Made by a program: the position numbers and the translations under genes. From assembly GCA_018292915.2 (NCBI GenBank), contig JACVVK020000472.1, positions 1 through 64,000 on the forward strand: a stretch of 64,000 nucleotides of DNA, read 5' to 3'. Positions 53,482 to 61,258 of this stretch are shown one piece after another. The notes under the pieces are model-generated. The model saw only the letters and a program-made list of their open reading frames with translations, was not told the origin of the DNA and made no database searches. Source of the DNA: Batillaria attramentaria (taxonomy: Eukaryota; Mollusca; Gastropoda; Batillariidae). Numbering within the stretch: position 1 is the stretch's first letter; each line of letters starts with the position of its first letter.

Positions 53482-56400
53482 AAAAAAAAAAAAACAGCAG
53501 AGGCATCAAACTTGGCATGCTGGTAGACAACTGTAAGACCTTTCAAAACTGAAGGTCAAGGTCATTAAAGCTGCCTGTTGTGAATTTTAACGTTACCGTT
53601 TTCGGAGGAACTACAAATACTAGAGGCGTCAAACTTGGCATAATGATAGACATTGATGAGAGCTCATTTGAATGACCTTGACCCAAGGTCAAGGCCGTAC
53701 AAACTGTTTTGGGGAAAATTGTAATATTGCCAGTACCTCAGAACACCAGAGGCACCTTACTTGGCATGATGATATATAGTGAGAACAGCTTTACAACCAT
53801 ACTCTTTTGAATGACCTTGACCCTTGTCACAAGGGAGCCATGGAGGCTTCCGCCTTTCTAGTTTTCCAATTTGTATGTAAATGTTGAACTGGTGCACTTC
53901 AGAGATGCATAAATGTTGATGTTTTGCAGAGCGCATATTCTTTGAGAGAGCAGGCATTGCCTGATTTCCGGCGGTATGCGGATGACGCCAAGTATTACCT
54001 CGCACCACACAGGTTCTCGTGCTACACCGCATACTCTGAGGTAGGCTGTTTGGTAGCTGCTTTATTTTGGTGCGGATTTTGTTTTTAGACATTGTAGACT
54101 TGTATATATAGTTTTGTATTTTATCATCACATTTTTAACAAACTTTTACTGCTTACTTCTTGGTATTATTTATCTCCTTTCTTTTAAATTTTGTTTTGTT
54201 TTTTTCCATAGCAATTTGTACCTCCTTCAAAACACTCAATTAATTCATTTGTCCACAGAGGTTATTTGCAATGTACTGTATATCATTGATTAACAGTTGT
54301 TGTTTTTTGTTTTTTTTTTGTTTTTTTAAATAAGAGGAAAAGTCACAGCTAGTCAAAAGTGTTTGGAAGACTCTTAAGATCAGAATTTATGCATTTACTG
54401 TGGGTCACATTGCTTGTGTTTTGTTCCTTGCAGGGTTGGGGACTTTACTGTGAAGCACTTGGTGAAGAGATGGGCCTCTATGAAGACGGCGAATCTTTGT
54501 GTGTAAAACTCTTTTTTATCTCACAAAAAAATTCATTTGTTGTCAAGTATGGAGAACATTATTGCTGACATTGCTGGCAGTCATTCTGACGATAGTTTGT
54601 AAAAACAGCTTTTGTCTTTGACTGCGAGTAGCCAGTGTACATGTACAATGTAACTTGTAAGCATTTTTCGGCTGTGGATGGCGGTTGTGTTTTTCTTGTT
54701 TCCTGCCCACATCCCCCCCCCCTCCACCCCTCCCCTCCAACCTCCACACACACACACACACACGCTGAAATATTCTGACTCTAGCAGACAGATTTAAAAT
54801 TGGTTGTGCATGATGACAAATCAGTTTAAAAATGTATTGTTCATTGTAATCTTAAGTGTGATGTTCGGTTTGGAAGCAAAAAAGACATCATGACCTTGTG
54901 CGTTTCTCTATGATTTTGTTTACACGCAGGCTTGGTCGGTACACTTATGAAATCCTCAGAGCAACTCGCCTGGTCGTTGACACAGGGATCCACGCATTTG
55001 GGTGAGAAGTGCAGAAAGTATTTTAAAAAATTTACAACTGTATGGCTTGTTTTTTTTAATGTTTTTTTTTTTACTACTTTATCATCCCTTTCGGGAAATT
55101 CGGGCTGCCTCCCCTGCGGGAAGCGCGTCGCCATGGTGCAGCGCCACCCAATACCTATCCTATATTTTTTACAATTTTGCTGGGGGAGGAAAGCGGGATT
55201 ACCCGGAGAGGAACCCCCGATGAGCAACCCGGCAGCTAGGAAAAACCGGTATCACATATCACAAGCTCGACCTGGGCTCGAACCCACGCTTCATTGCCAT
55301 GACATTGGTGACGGCCGTTCAGTGACGCAGTGGCTGAATCCAACACTCTACCTATTAGACCGCTCACCTGTATCATTAACCTCCAGGGTGGATCTGTGTA
55401 AGGGGTCAGGCTTACTTTGGTTGTAGTGTGGGCAAGGGATGGAGTGGATTTGGCCGTCTGTATCCATTGTCACTTTGGCATATACATGTAGTGGATTTGG
55501 TAATTCAGTTGCCAACAATTTTCAGAGACAACTTTTCATGGAGTCACTTTTACACCTGTCAAAGAAAAAAAGGTGATCCTGGTGTAGTGACCTAATATAT
55601 TTCATGACAGTTGGGGTTCTCAGTCTTTCCATTTCTTCTCGGCATACAGAAACAAGCCAGAATCAACATTTTCTTTCTGTGTTTTCTTCTTTTTTTTTTT
55701 GGTAAACCTTACAAGTTCTTTTCAAAGAAAGTAACAATTCTAAAACAATATTTATGTCCGCTTGGTAAGAAATTAATTGGAAATTTCCAAAATGAGTTGA
55801 TGTGACCTAATCCAACGCATGTATGAAGCCCTAGGTATGTCCGAATTTGTGTTTAGCATGTCCGTCTGAGTGTCCTAATTGTTGTTTTTCTAAGATGGAG
55901 CCGAAATAGAGCAATAGAGTACATCAAGGACCACACGTTAATGATGGATTACCAGTCTATCAGTGATGAGGTGCACCGCTACGTCACCTGGCCCGGCCAG
56001 GTGTGTCTGTGTTTCTCATTTTCTTTCACGGTTTCCCTTAATAATAATAATAATAATAATGAGTATTGTATATAATATTTTTATGTGCTTTACCCAATTT
56101 TGTGAATCGGCTCAAAGCGCCGCAAACTGAACCCAACACGCACGCTCATGTGAATCACACACATTCTCTCACACACTGGACATAAACACATTTCAATCAC
56201 GTGGTGCAAAGGGTCAGCTCAGCTATTTAAATTTCAGAATTTAGAATTGCATTTATTTTTCATATTTGGTGGGCTGAACATTTCCAAAGCAGAGAGGGAG
56301 GAAGCCGGAATACCTGGAGAGAACCCCCGGCGATCGGCCCGAACGAACGGTGCCACGTACAAGAAGGAAAAATTCTTTGCCCCGAGTGGGACTGGAACCC

Positions 56401-57544
56401 CCGACCTCTTGCATTGGTGACAAGTCTCTTAACCACCAGACCACCGACCGTCCCATCAGGAAAAATTAGTGTAGCTTTTGAATATCCTAAAAGGAACGAC
56501 GTTGCCTTCTAGAGGATCAGATAAACGCTAGAAACGACTAAACCAGTGCAAGCTTCACAACATTTGGCACATGCAAAGAAAAAGGAAAATAAAAGAGTGG
56601 TGGATATATTTACATTTAATTTAAGACCTTGGAGGCAATCTGTGCACTGTACTGTATTTGTCTGCACTCACAACCAATTTTGTCAAACAAAATGAAGCTG
56701 ATTTCCAGCACAAGTCATCGTTTCATTCTTTGTTGTTTTTCAGAAGCATTTAGACAAACACACTTGCCCCCAGTGAGAATTAAATTGCATGCTTAGTGCG
56801 AGTGAAAACACTTGTTCAGTGGACTGTTGTCATGTCTTGTTTCAGGCATGTGCGTACAAGATCGGTGAGCTGAAGATCTGGGAGCTCCGACACAAGGCTG
56901 AAAAGGAACTTGGTGTGTGTTTTTTTGTGGGCCTCTAGACATATATGTAACCCATACTGCTGAAATATCCAGATTGTTTCTCCAGCTTGTATCCAGATGT
57001 GTTTTTATGATCTATAGCGCCTGCGATTTGCAATCTTGATGTTAAAACTACAAATGAAAGAGATGGAGTGTGCCATCTCAGATTTGTATGCAGCTTCTTT
57101 CTTTCTTTCTTTTATCATTACCTGAAGGTTGTAATTGGTATATGTTTCTCTGTGTGTGTGTGTGTGTGTGCACGCACACTGGTTCGGCTAAATGTTTGTA
57201 ATTGTAATGATTTTTATTGTCAGTTTTGTCTGAGCAGACAGTGCAATTTCCCTTCGAGGGACGAATAAAGTGATATCTTATCTTATGTTGTACATGGATG
57301 GTATAGCAGGACTGTGAAATTTTGCAAAAGTTTTGAGAAAAACAACAAAAATGGTACGTTTCCATTCCAGTGGCCATGGCTTCTCTTGGGTATGGGATCT
57401 TTTACATGCTCACATTTCACTCTATCAACAGGGGCGAAATTCAAACTGTCCGCATTTCATGAGTGCATCCTGAGATGTGGCCCGGTACCTCTACGTTTCC
57501 TGCAAAACATCGTTGACGAGTACATCAGAGACAACCAAGAGTAA
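37438..57544 (+). CDS. DUF885 family protein (predicted metallopeptidase-like), 16 exons, complete
   Basis: The coding exons, listed separately below, join in phase to 1734 nt (577 residues plus TAA). The start is ATG 37438 in an ACCATG context, with an in-phase paralogous start in the next gene. There is no signal peptide or membrane segment, so it is probably cytosolic. Family landmarks in order: [13 protein letters not shown] (N-terminus), [10 protein letters not shown], the LPDGEKMY and [10 protein letters not shown] block (exon 7), [17 protein letters not shown] (exon 9), [10 protein letters not shown] at residues 391-400, [14 protein letters not shown] at 438-451, [19 protein letters not shown], and [15 protein letters not shown] followed by the ALGxKF-type C-terminus. 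These are characteristic of PF05960/DUF885. HExxPGHH plus the glutamate of GWxxYxE suggest zinc binding and a peptidase-like activity (inference; substrate unknown). Introns hold many repeats, including a full reverse-transcriptase LINE in intron 10. Confidence 0.88.
38604..38803 (+). repeat. (CA)n(GATG)n microsatellite
   Basis: CA with CACG and GTGACA interruptions, then (GAT)n at 38788-38803. Intron 1 of the DUF885 gene. Confidence 0.88.
38850..38960 (-). pseudogene. LINE 3' tail fragment ([10 protein letters not shown] type)
   Basis: The minus strand encodes [20 protein letters not shown] then LKTSVHHPN, a different lineage of the conserved LINE C-terminal tail. It is followed on that strand by (ATC)n and a long (GT)n tract. 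Intron 1 of the DUF885 gene. Confidence 0.5.
39457..39584 (+). CDS. DUF885 gene 1, exon 2
   Basis: The acceptor is TTTATAG. The exon encodes [18 protein letters not shown] through [11 protein letters not shown] and ends in phase 2. The donor GTTACT is weak (no purine at +3). Gene 2 has GTAGGG at the homologous site. Confidence 0.8.
39836..39937 (+). repeat. C-run and CA-rich tract
   Basis: A C run of about 30 at 39848-39878, (CA)n, then another C run at 39920-39936. Intron 2 of the DUF885 gene. Confidence 0.85.
40080..40209 (+). CDS. DUF885 gene 1, exon 3
   Basis: The acceptor is TTTTTTTCAG and the donor GTGAGT. Encodes [17 protein letters not shown] through LPKR. Same 130-bp length and phase as gene 2 exon 3. 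Confidence 0.88.
40236..40745 (-). mobile_element. SINE family B, near full-length copy
   Basis: Collinear with 7680-8195, including the tRNA-like head complement (GTCCTAAGTGCTAACCACTA). Lies antisense in intron 3 of the DUF885 gene. Confidence 0.82.
41305..41373 (+). CDS. DUF885 gene 1, exon 4
   Basis: The acceptor is TATGACAG and the donor GTGAGA. Encodes 23 residues, [20 protein letters not shown] then HSV, a typical DUF885 segment. Phase 0 at both ends. Confidence 0.85.
41966..42072 (+). CDS. DUF885 gene 1, exon 5
   Basis: The acceptor is TGATTCCAG and the donor GTAAGT. Encodes [20 protein letters not shown] through DED, leaving two bases of a Leu codon. Confidence 0.85.
42186..42572 (+). 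mobile_element. SINE family C, full copy
   Basis: Head GGGGCGGTCGGTGGTCTAGT GGTTAAGAG and B box GGGTTCGAGTCCC are tRNA-like. The body includes GAATTTTTCCTTCTCGTGTG, CATGTTCAGCCCACCAA and GATTGTAATGTGTTTATGTC, and the 3' end is TTTGAGCCGATTCATGAAAG then (ATT)n. Copies also at 237-645 and 56039-56454. Confidence 0.82.
42610..42769 (+). mobile_element. SINE family A, full copy (tRNA-derived head)
   Basis: Reference copy in this window. The head GCCGGGGTGGTCAAATGGTA resembles a tRNA 5' part with an A box. CGTGAGTTCGATCCC is the B box. The body is GGGGCCAAATATTTGTGCTG, then GCCCCGTCTTTGATATCACC and GTGGTGGAAAAGGACGTTAA, ending in CACCC repeats. It lies in intron 5 of the DUF885 gene. Confidence 0.85.
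43357..43441 (+). CDS. DUF885 gene 1, exon 6
   Basis: The acceptor is TTTCCTTTCAG and the donor GTATGT. Encodes [20 protein letters not shown] then KKLKQFLEN, phase 0 at the 3' end. Confidence 0.85.
43467..43547 (+). repeat. (GT)n microsatellite
   Basis: GT with CT and GA interruptions, intron 6 of the DUF885 gene. Confidence 0.85.
43781..44176 (+). repeat. 66-bp minisatellite, 6 identical units
   Basis: Units start at 43781, 43847, 43913, 43979, 44045 and 44111 (GAACATAACTCTATCACAGT...). No changes between units were noticed. 66 is a multiple of 3, so both strands stay open through it by chance. Intron 6 of the DUF885 gene. Confidence 0.9.
44370..44580 (+). repeat. Dispersed repeat S, copy 1
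   Basis: ATAATGAGGATTTGTCTGGC, CTCCTGCTGGAGCTC and repeated ACATGAAATACACGTCACAT. About 90% alike by eye to 45990-46190. A distant relative (GGCGCC...GAGCTCTAGGCGCCTTACA) is at 63802-63880. Confidence 0.7.
44739..44990 (+). CDS. DUF885 gene 1, exon 7
   Basis: The acceptor is CTCTGTGCAG and the donor GTAGGT. This 84-codon exon holds the [15 protein letters not shown] and [16 protein letters not shown] blocks that define the family. Confidence 0.9.
45044..45340 (+). pseudogene. LINE 3' tail fragment (WNSLP type) with (ATT)n end
   Basis: The plus strand encodes [16 protein letters not shown], then in a shifted frame [16 protein letters not shown], the conserved last residues of many invertebrate LINE ORF2 proteins. 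A (GT)n tract and TTATTATTATTATTATTATT follow. Lies in intron 7 of the DUF885 gene. Confidence 0.6.
45640..45985 (+). repeat. Dispersed repeat T, copy 1
   Basis: Contains CCTATCCTTTCAGCCC, TCATGTATCGTGATACATGT (a palindrome), TGGGTGCCAGTAGAGGCTAC and CCTGGCCTAGGTTTCAGTCG. A second copy is at 48405-48875. Confidence 0.68.
45990..46190 (+). repeat. Dispersed repeat S, copy 2
   Basis: Collinear with 44370-44580, both in intron 7 or its border in the DUF885 gene, same strand. Confidence 0.7.
46188..46930 (+). repeat. Dispersed repeat R, copy 3, split by a LINE fragment
   Basis: Parts 46188-46320 and 46832-46930 are collinear with copies 1 and 2. The break is filled by the truncated LINE 46321-46819 with its 12-bp duplication. 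Confidence 0.7.
46321..46819 (-). pseudogene. Truncated LINE 3' end (reverse transcriptase C-terminus), minus strand
   Basis: The minus strand encodes the well-known C-terminal tail of an animal non-LTR element: [24 protein letters not shown], [32 protein letters not shown], [20 protein letters not shown] and [19 protein letters not shown], ending in TAA. The 3' tail is (TAAG)n. It is flanked by a 12-bp duplication, TGAGAACCGTTA, at 46309-46320 and 46820-46831. Only about 500 bp was inserted, in intron 7 of the DUF885 gene. The frame is read by eye and may carry small defects. Confidence 0.82.
47421..47515 (+). CDS. DUF885 gene 1, exon 8
   Basis: The acceptor is CTGTTTGCAG and the donor GTGAGA. 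Encodes [20 protein letters not shown] then [11 protein letters not shown], phase 2 at the 3' end. Confidence 0.87.
47611..48024. mobile_element. MITE with perfect 30-bp terminal inverted repeats
   Basis: 47611-47640 (AAGCCCCTTTTCCATGACCG...) is exactly complementary to 47995-48024. Further internal repeats (CCCGACAGTCGGCCAA / TTGCCCGACAATCGGCCAA) lie near each end. It sits in intron 8 of the DUF885 gene. A short open frame from 47842 starts [20 protein letters not shown]. Confidence 0.83.
48405..48875 (+). repeat. Dispersed repeat T, copy 2, with ~170-bp insertion
   Basis: 48405-48545 and 48715-48875 are collinear with 45640-45985. The material between includes a (GT)n tract and TTCAGCGCTTAGAACTG...ATTATTATTATT. 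Intron 8 of the DUF885 gene. Confidence 0.68.
48991..49107 (+). CDS. DUF885 gene 1, exon 9
   Basis: The acceptor is TTTCTTTGCAG and the donor GTAAGA. Encodes [20 protein letters not shown] then [19 protein letters not shown], a hallmark DUF885 block just before the catalytic-type motif. Confidence 0.88.
49711..49771 (+). CDS. DUF885 gene 1, exon 10 (HExxPGHH motif)
   Basis: The acceptor is AATTTGCAG and the donor GTGTGT. A 61-bp exon encoding [20 protein letters not shown], with H391, E392, H397 and H398 as candidate metal or catalytic residues. Confidence 0.87.
50212..53491 (+). mobile_element. 5'-truncated LINE (L1/Tx1-like) with uninterrupted reverse-transcriptase frame
   Basis: The element runs from just after a 14-bp target-site duplication (AAACAGCAGAGGCA at 50198-50211) to the second copy at 53492-53505. 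The coding frame is already open at the 5' junction, so the endonuclease part and ORF1 are missing: this is a typical 5' truncation. After the stop at 53080 come a (CA)n tract and an A-rich tail. The element lies in sense orientation in intron 10 of the DUF885 gene. The tail is broken by a short unit at about 53384-53447 (T tract plus GGCCTGATGCG...GAGGTTC), which may be a second small insertion. Confidence 0.92.
50321..53080 (+). CDS. LINE ORF2 fragment: reverse transcriptase with C-terminal zinc knuckle
   Basis: The first ATG gives 919 residues, but the same frame is open upstream to the element's 5' edge, so this start is internal to a longer ancestral ORF2. Reverse-transcriptase blocks are visible: [51 protein letters not shown] (catalytic D280), [13 protein letters not shown] (from 336), and FADD at 382-385 (catalytic DD). 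A CxxC...H...C knuckle starts at C817 (CSYC, then EHFFYEC), as in L1 and Tx1 type ORF2 proteins. The protein copies LINE RNA into DNA at the target site. There is no stop or frameshift, so the copy is young. It cannot be autonomous without its endonuclease domain. Confidence 0.93.
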   Translation: MEKHVASCPTEHLYEKVTQVKKKLEILATEKARGAQIRARTKWVQEGEKNTKYFLNLEKARSKKKVILQLRNENNDLVTDQTEVLQEQVNFFKKLYSQKTEIEVDRIQSEVLKFIDDATIPKLGNKEASTCDGVVTETEMGKALKEMKNGSSPGSDGLTVEFYKFFWDNLKATITMSFNAAYQTGKLSYTQRHGIITLLYKGGERDKLNNWRPITLTNTDYKILAKTLANRLKAVIGTLINEDQVGYIKGRNIATVIRSIDDAIQYLNVTKKSGYLLALDYSKAFDSVSKPFLLETFKLFGFGDDFQNWVKLLMEETKSSVNHGGWISEPIDVDCGIRQGCPFSPLAFILAVEVFAIKVRNSKVKGICLPARKTEMIKIQQFADDSTMLLQEKRDITEAVEIIRTFSKFSGLKLNTAKTKCMKIGLHREEGQLNIPFQVVEKVKILGVIFMNKLSAHDIEENWKERIKDIKNTIQSWTKRDLSIRGKVAVIKCFLVSKLIYIMQSIGIPEKALEEINRILYKFIWQRRFVNKKAFEKVRRTVMEASYADGGVKMINVIRMQKVFYLKWITRLVDTQAKWGHIPRWNLSRVLSDLNVLCINSKSKDVKQLGHIRNPFWERVIGTYLDSKNVVGESQIDVSNVFQQILWNNTLVKYKDRQLYFQKWKEAGIETFADVINFCEKRIMNIDEIQSKVNLNKANVLFDYNALQHAIPQKWKNYIPNVINQTEKRPGLQYIKEGVLDVCGKIKKNNNDQKPVPCAVGFWLRKCNVAIDRDTWSIAQRTTQEIRLQELHWKILHNIYPTNIMLCKMKVKDSNRCSYCTETDFIEHFFYECSASKKQWDCVEDDILRLTGKQCKLSLTDVLFGVKKMENVSNEHIKILNHLILIGKMCISIWKKTESRTPIRHLYDFEKYVRFGDVI
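53930..54040 (+). CDS. DUF885 gene 1, exon 11
   Basis: The acceptor is GATGTTTTGCAG and the donor GTAGGC. Encodes 37 residues, [20 protein letters not shown] through FSCYTAYSE, phase 0 at both ends. It follows the 4.2-kb intron that contains the LINE. Confidence 0.86.
54434..54498 (+). CDS. DUF885 gene 1, exon 12
   Basis: The acceptor is TTCCTTGCAG and the donor GTGTGT. Encodes [20 protein letters not shown] then S. E444 in GWxxYxE is the likely third metal ligand by analogy with gluzincin peptidases (inference). Confidence 0.87.
54930..55001 (+). CDS. DUF885 gene 1, exon 13
   Basis: The acceptor is TACACGCAG and the donor GTGAGA. Encodes [20 protein letters not shown] then HAF, phase 2 at the 3' end. 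Confidence 0.87.
55063..55372 (-). mobile_element. SINE family D, full copy
   Basis: The minus strand begins TGAGCGGTCTAATAGGTAGA, with B box GTGGGTTCGAGCCCA. The body includes TGATACCGGTTTTTCCTAGC and GCGACGCGCTTCCCGCAGGG, and it ends in an A tract. Intron 13 of the DUF885 gene. Confidence 0.72.
55895..56000 (+). CDS. DUF885 gene 1, exon 14
   Basis: The acceptor is TTTTTCTAAG and the donor GTGTGT. Encodes [20 protein letters not shown] through RYVTWPGQ, phase 0 at the 3' end. Confidence 0.87.
56039..56454 (-). mobile_element. SINE family C copy
   Basis: Reverse copy with (ATA)n end at left and CTTAACCACCAGACCACCGA at right. Intron 14 of the DUF885 gene. Confidence 0.82.
56846..56912 (+). 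CDS. DUF885 gene 1, exon 15
   Basis: The acceptor is CTTGTTTCAG and the donor GTGTGT. Encodes [20 protein letters not shown] then EL, which continues the WPGQA motif of exon 14. Confidence 0.87.
57432..57544 (+). CDS. DUF885 gene 1, exon 16 (stop)
   Basis: The acceptor is TATCAACAG. Encodes [20 protein letters not shown] then [17 protein letters not shown] and TAA at 57542-57544, the expected DUF885 C-terminus. Confidence 0.87.
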
Positions 57545-58009
57545 CTGAGGCAACAACTGACGGAATTGCAGAAAACTGTGAAATCCATAAGAATAACATG
57601 GGTGACACTCTTCCATCTGGGCAATGGAACTCTGTTTTTTTCACAATCCTCTCAGACAAAAATACCGTTTTTCGGGAAAGTAGGGAAAAAAGGGAAAGGA
57701 GAAGAGAGAGAAAGTTGTGCAGGTGCGGGTTGGTATGGTACTGAGAGACTTGTGCGTGATTAGTAACGATGTAAGCGTGCTCTCTTTCAGTAGAGGTCGA
57801 AAAAGCCAGTCAGGTTCCCACTCGTGAGGAGCCCCTGGACCCTGGCCTGGGTTTTTTTTTTTCCAAATTTCTGAGTGTCACCCATGGAATAGATTCCGCT
57901 GTGTGGTGATGATTTGTTGACGTACTGGAAACGTAAGTGAGAGAATGTCTTTGTCCTTACCTTTTTTTTCAGTTTTGTGGTGCAGAAAATTTTGTCAATT
58001 TGCAAACTT

Positions 58010-58237
58010 TTGTTGTTGTTGTTTTGCTTCAACTCTTCACCAGCTCCAGTGGAATTCCTCCTAGGTCCTGGGTGGAATCCATGGAGGGCTTGGAAGTTGA
58101 GACAGTTTTTATTACGCATAGATGTGGATGAGGATGATGGTGTGATGATGATATGGAGGTCCATGTGATTTGGAACTGTTTGACAGGGCCACATTCCGTG
58201 CTTCTTGTCATAAGTATTCCGGCATTCAACAGTCCCC
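58010..58237 (-). mobile_element. SINE family B, 5'-truncated copy
   Basis: The 3' half of family B: CAACTCTTCACCAGCTCCAG, GGATGAGGATGATGGT, GACAGGGCCACATTCCGTGC. No tRNA head. Confidence 0.75.
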
Positions 58238-58497
58238 AGATATGCAGTGCCTGCGATTTGCAATCTTGATGTTGTTAAAACTACAAATGAAAGAGATGGA
58301 GTATGCCATTTCAGATTTTTATGCAACGTTTTTTTTTTGCTATTGTGATTGTAGAAACGGGTTAGTTCTATTCAGGGTTTGTTATTGATGATTTTACATA
58401 AATTGAACTTTATGTATGGAAGTAGTCATGCAGAATTATATCTATGGATGAGGGTACACTCCATGCTACAAATATTTTGGCTTGGAACCTGTAAGCA

Positions 58498-58548
<51 letters not shown>

Positions 58549-59087
58549 TCTCTCTCTGTTTCTGTCTCTGTGTGTGTGTGTGTGATGTTAAAGTGAATCT
58601 GAGCACAAGAGGCACTTTAAGTGCGTTTCGATTATGACATGTTTCTTGTTTAGACCATTCACTCTATAGAGGTGAGAGTGTTTTGTTTTGGGTTTTTTTT
58701 TGCGTATTTTTTAAATTATTATTGTTCCTGGCATTTGTTTTAATGTGATTTAAAACTGTTACAACGAAGCACCTGCTGCCATTTTCACTGCTTTTTATTG
58801 TGTTCTAGATTGTGAGACGCTGCATACAGAATTAAGCTGGCGCAAAGGTCAATGTGTATATAAACATTGCAGTTTAAATCTGTGCCATTGTGACATTTTT
58901 ACATAACTCTGCATAGCCTGCTTTATCAACTCCTGAGCTATTCTTACAATCGAATTGCAACGATTGAAATTCTGTGATGATGTTGAAATGGAGATGTGTA
59001 AATAAATGAACTCTTTTTCAGGGACTTTTGAAAAAACCTGCCGACATTTTCTTCTTTTATTTTGACTTCGCTTGATTCTTTCTTACA

Positions 59088-59093
59088 AATAAA
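59088..59093 (+). promoter_or_regulatory. Candidate polyadenylation signal downstream of DUF885 gene 1
   Basis: An AATAAA hexamer is followed 30-60 bp later by GT-rich sequence (TTTTGTGGTC... TTTGTCTGC). Other AATAAA copies at 59001-59006 and near 59213 are alternatives. Nothing in the sequence decides between them. Confidence 0.3.
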
Positions 59094-60700
59094 GGTCAAA
59101 CTGTATATATATATGGTTTTGTGGTCATTTGAGTTTGTCTGCAAGTGTGCTGAGTGGTGTCATATGTTAAGCTGTTGGTCTCTGCTGACAGGTGCCTACT
59201 CTGAGCAGCAAACAATAAATGAAAAAAATAAATGAATTAATAGATAAATAAAAGTAAACAAAACCACAACTCTGTTTTGCTGTGCTAGCTAGTTATTAAC
59301 CATGGATCATTTCACAAAGGTTAAAATCAAACAAAAACAAACCAACAAGAAAAACTAGAGAAAACCAAAAAGAAGAAGACGAAAAACAAGCTGCTGACTT
59401 CAAGAGCTGATTCTAAAACATTTCCCATAAAGTTGCATTAGGACTGTCTAAGAAACAGATATTTTATACATGTAGTTCAGCAAAGAGCTTTGCTGTACGT
59501 GTATGTACCTTCAGCCGGGACCGTGACAACGGCCTCTTCAGCAGATCTTCCATTTAGCCAACCATATACAGTATGTAAAGTTCTCTTGTCTTATAATTAA
59601 TACCGGAAACACTGATATAATTATGAGAACACGTGGGCAAGAGCAGTACATGAAGCCGTCTCATGACCTCCTAGTCCAGGCTCAAAACCAGTCCCAGTCC
59701 AACATTTTACCACAAGTGCGCGCTAAGAGTTGTGTCCCTTGGCTACGCAAGGCTTTGGATTTGAACATTGTGTTGTCTACGAAATTATGAGTAAGAATCG
59801 AACTTTTCTTTCCTTACCCGCGGCGGTGCTCATTTGCAAACGATTCTACACCACGCCATTATTTCGATGACCTCGTATCATTTAATGTACACGAGTACTG
59901 CACTAGACTTGGCTGGTTTAGCTGAAGTCGGTACCGGGTCTTGCTGTTCATCAGTTTACTAAACACCGGAATACACCCAAATAAGTTATTCAGGCAGTAG
60001 TTTGCTCTATGTACACTTATGAGAGAGGCGACATGTAACGGGATGGGTGCCTTGGGGTATAATGATCACACCGCTACACCACCGGTGTTCTCTGACTAGA
60101 CGACCAGTGAAAGACGAGGCAGCGTTGTGACTTTAATTGGCACTGGGCTCTTTATTTCATAAATTTTGTTGTTTGTATACATATGTATGTTTGCACAGCC
60201 TGAAACAGCAATCAAACTAACATGAGCACTATCAAAAGAGAAATAGAAACTATAATTTAAAGACAAAATATTTCCTCAGAAAAGACTGAACTACAGCAAA
60301 ACTAAGCACTGTTGTTCCACCACTGATTACAACTCACAAATACAGCAAATACCATCTAGCAGTTGTGGGAAACACTGTTCTGTATCTCAAATATACTATT
60401 GAATGAGATAATGCAAAGTAAGTGTCACAAGATCCAGATAATACAATAAAGAGACTAAAACGTTCTGTACCTCATCAGTGTGATAAAGGTGTTTCAAAAT
60501 GGCAAAACATCAATACGGCAGACAGGTGAGACGCTCCCTGTAGGCCTTACACTGGTGAAAGGCAACTGTGTGTGACAGCTCACACAGAAAGCTCTACTGA
60601 CATACATGTACACAGTGAACACGAAATCAAAACTTGCCTGTGAAGGATCACTGGCTGCATGGTTTTTCACGGTTGAGTAAACCACAACATTACTGAACTG

Positions 60701-60702
<2 letters not shown>

Positions 60703-60793
<91 letters not shown>
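60703..60793 (+). repeat. (CT)n(CA)n microsatellite between the two DUF885 genes
   Basis: (CT)n at 60703-60734, (CA)n to 60792. Confidence 0.88.
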
Positions 60794-60795
<2 letters not shown>

Positions 60796-61102
60796 TACAC
60801 ACACACAGATACACCCTGCCACAGACACAAGATGTTAACCTTCGAATGGTGAGCCAGTTTGTCGTACTAACTGATCTGAGTGGGTCAGTTTGGCAAAAAA
60901 CTACAAGTGAAATAAAACAGTTTTTCTCTTCCACGTTGACTAGGGCTGGATAATGATGCTGATGATACTTATACAAAAAAGTGCCCACACAAATCTCAGT
61001 CCGCGACAAAATGGTTTATTTAGAAGGAAATGATGTTTTAAATTTGTCATAAATTTAAAGTTTTAATTATTGATTGTTGATAAATTTGTCAGTCACAGCA
61101 GC

Positions 61103-61258
61103 ATGACGGAATCAGCAGACACCCAAGCAGAGGCTTTGTGTGCGGAGGTATGGGCGTGGCGTCTGGCAGAAAGTCCAGAGTTGGCAACTTACTGTGGTAT
61201 TCATGACACAGATGACCAGCTTGATGATATCAGCGAAGAGGCTTACATCAAACGAGAG
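61103..61258 (+). CDS. DUF885 gene 2, exon 1
   Basis: Encodes residues 1-52, ending KRE before the donor GTTTGT, the same donor as gene 1. Gene 1 and gene 2 differ at 9 of 52 residues, mostly within residues 5-11. Confidence 0.87.

Larger units (their letters stand above)
50086..53866 (+). repeat. Older dispersed repeat, split by the LINE
   Basis: Parts are about 50086-50211 and 53506-53866. The left edge reads GGCTCCCTTTTGTAACAAAG and the right edge ends TGTCACAAGGGAGCC, an imperfect terminal inverted repeat. The body has about three ~90-bp units, each carrying CTACAAA...AGAGGC(A/G)(T/C)CAAACTTGGCAT or a relative, separated by TGACCTTGACC...AAGGTCAAGG palindromic stretches. It may be a non-autonomous DNA transposon. 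The LINE entered the first unit. Confidence 0.6.
57545..61102. other. 3' UTR of gene 1 and spacer to gene 2
   Basis: Contains the SINE B fragment, a (GT)n tract at 58500-58544, several AATAAA hexamers near 59.0-59.2 kb, and a ~85-bp duplicate (58246-58331) of intron 15 sequence 57023-57103. No further gene is seen. Confidence 0.5.
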
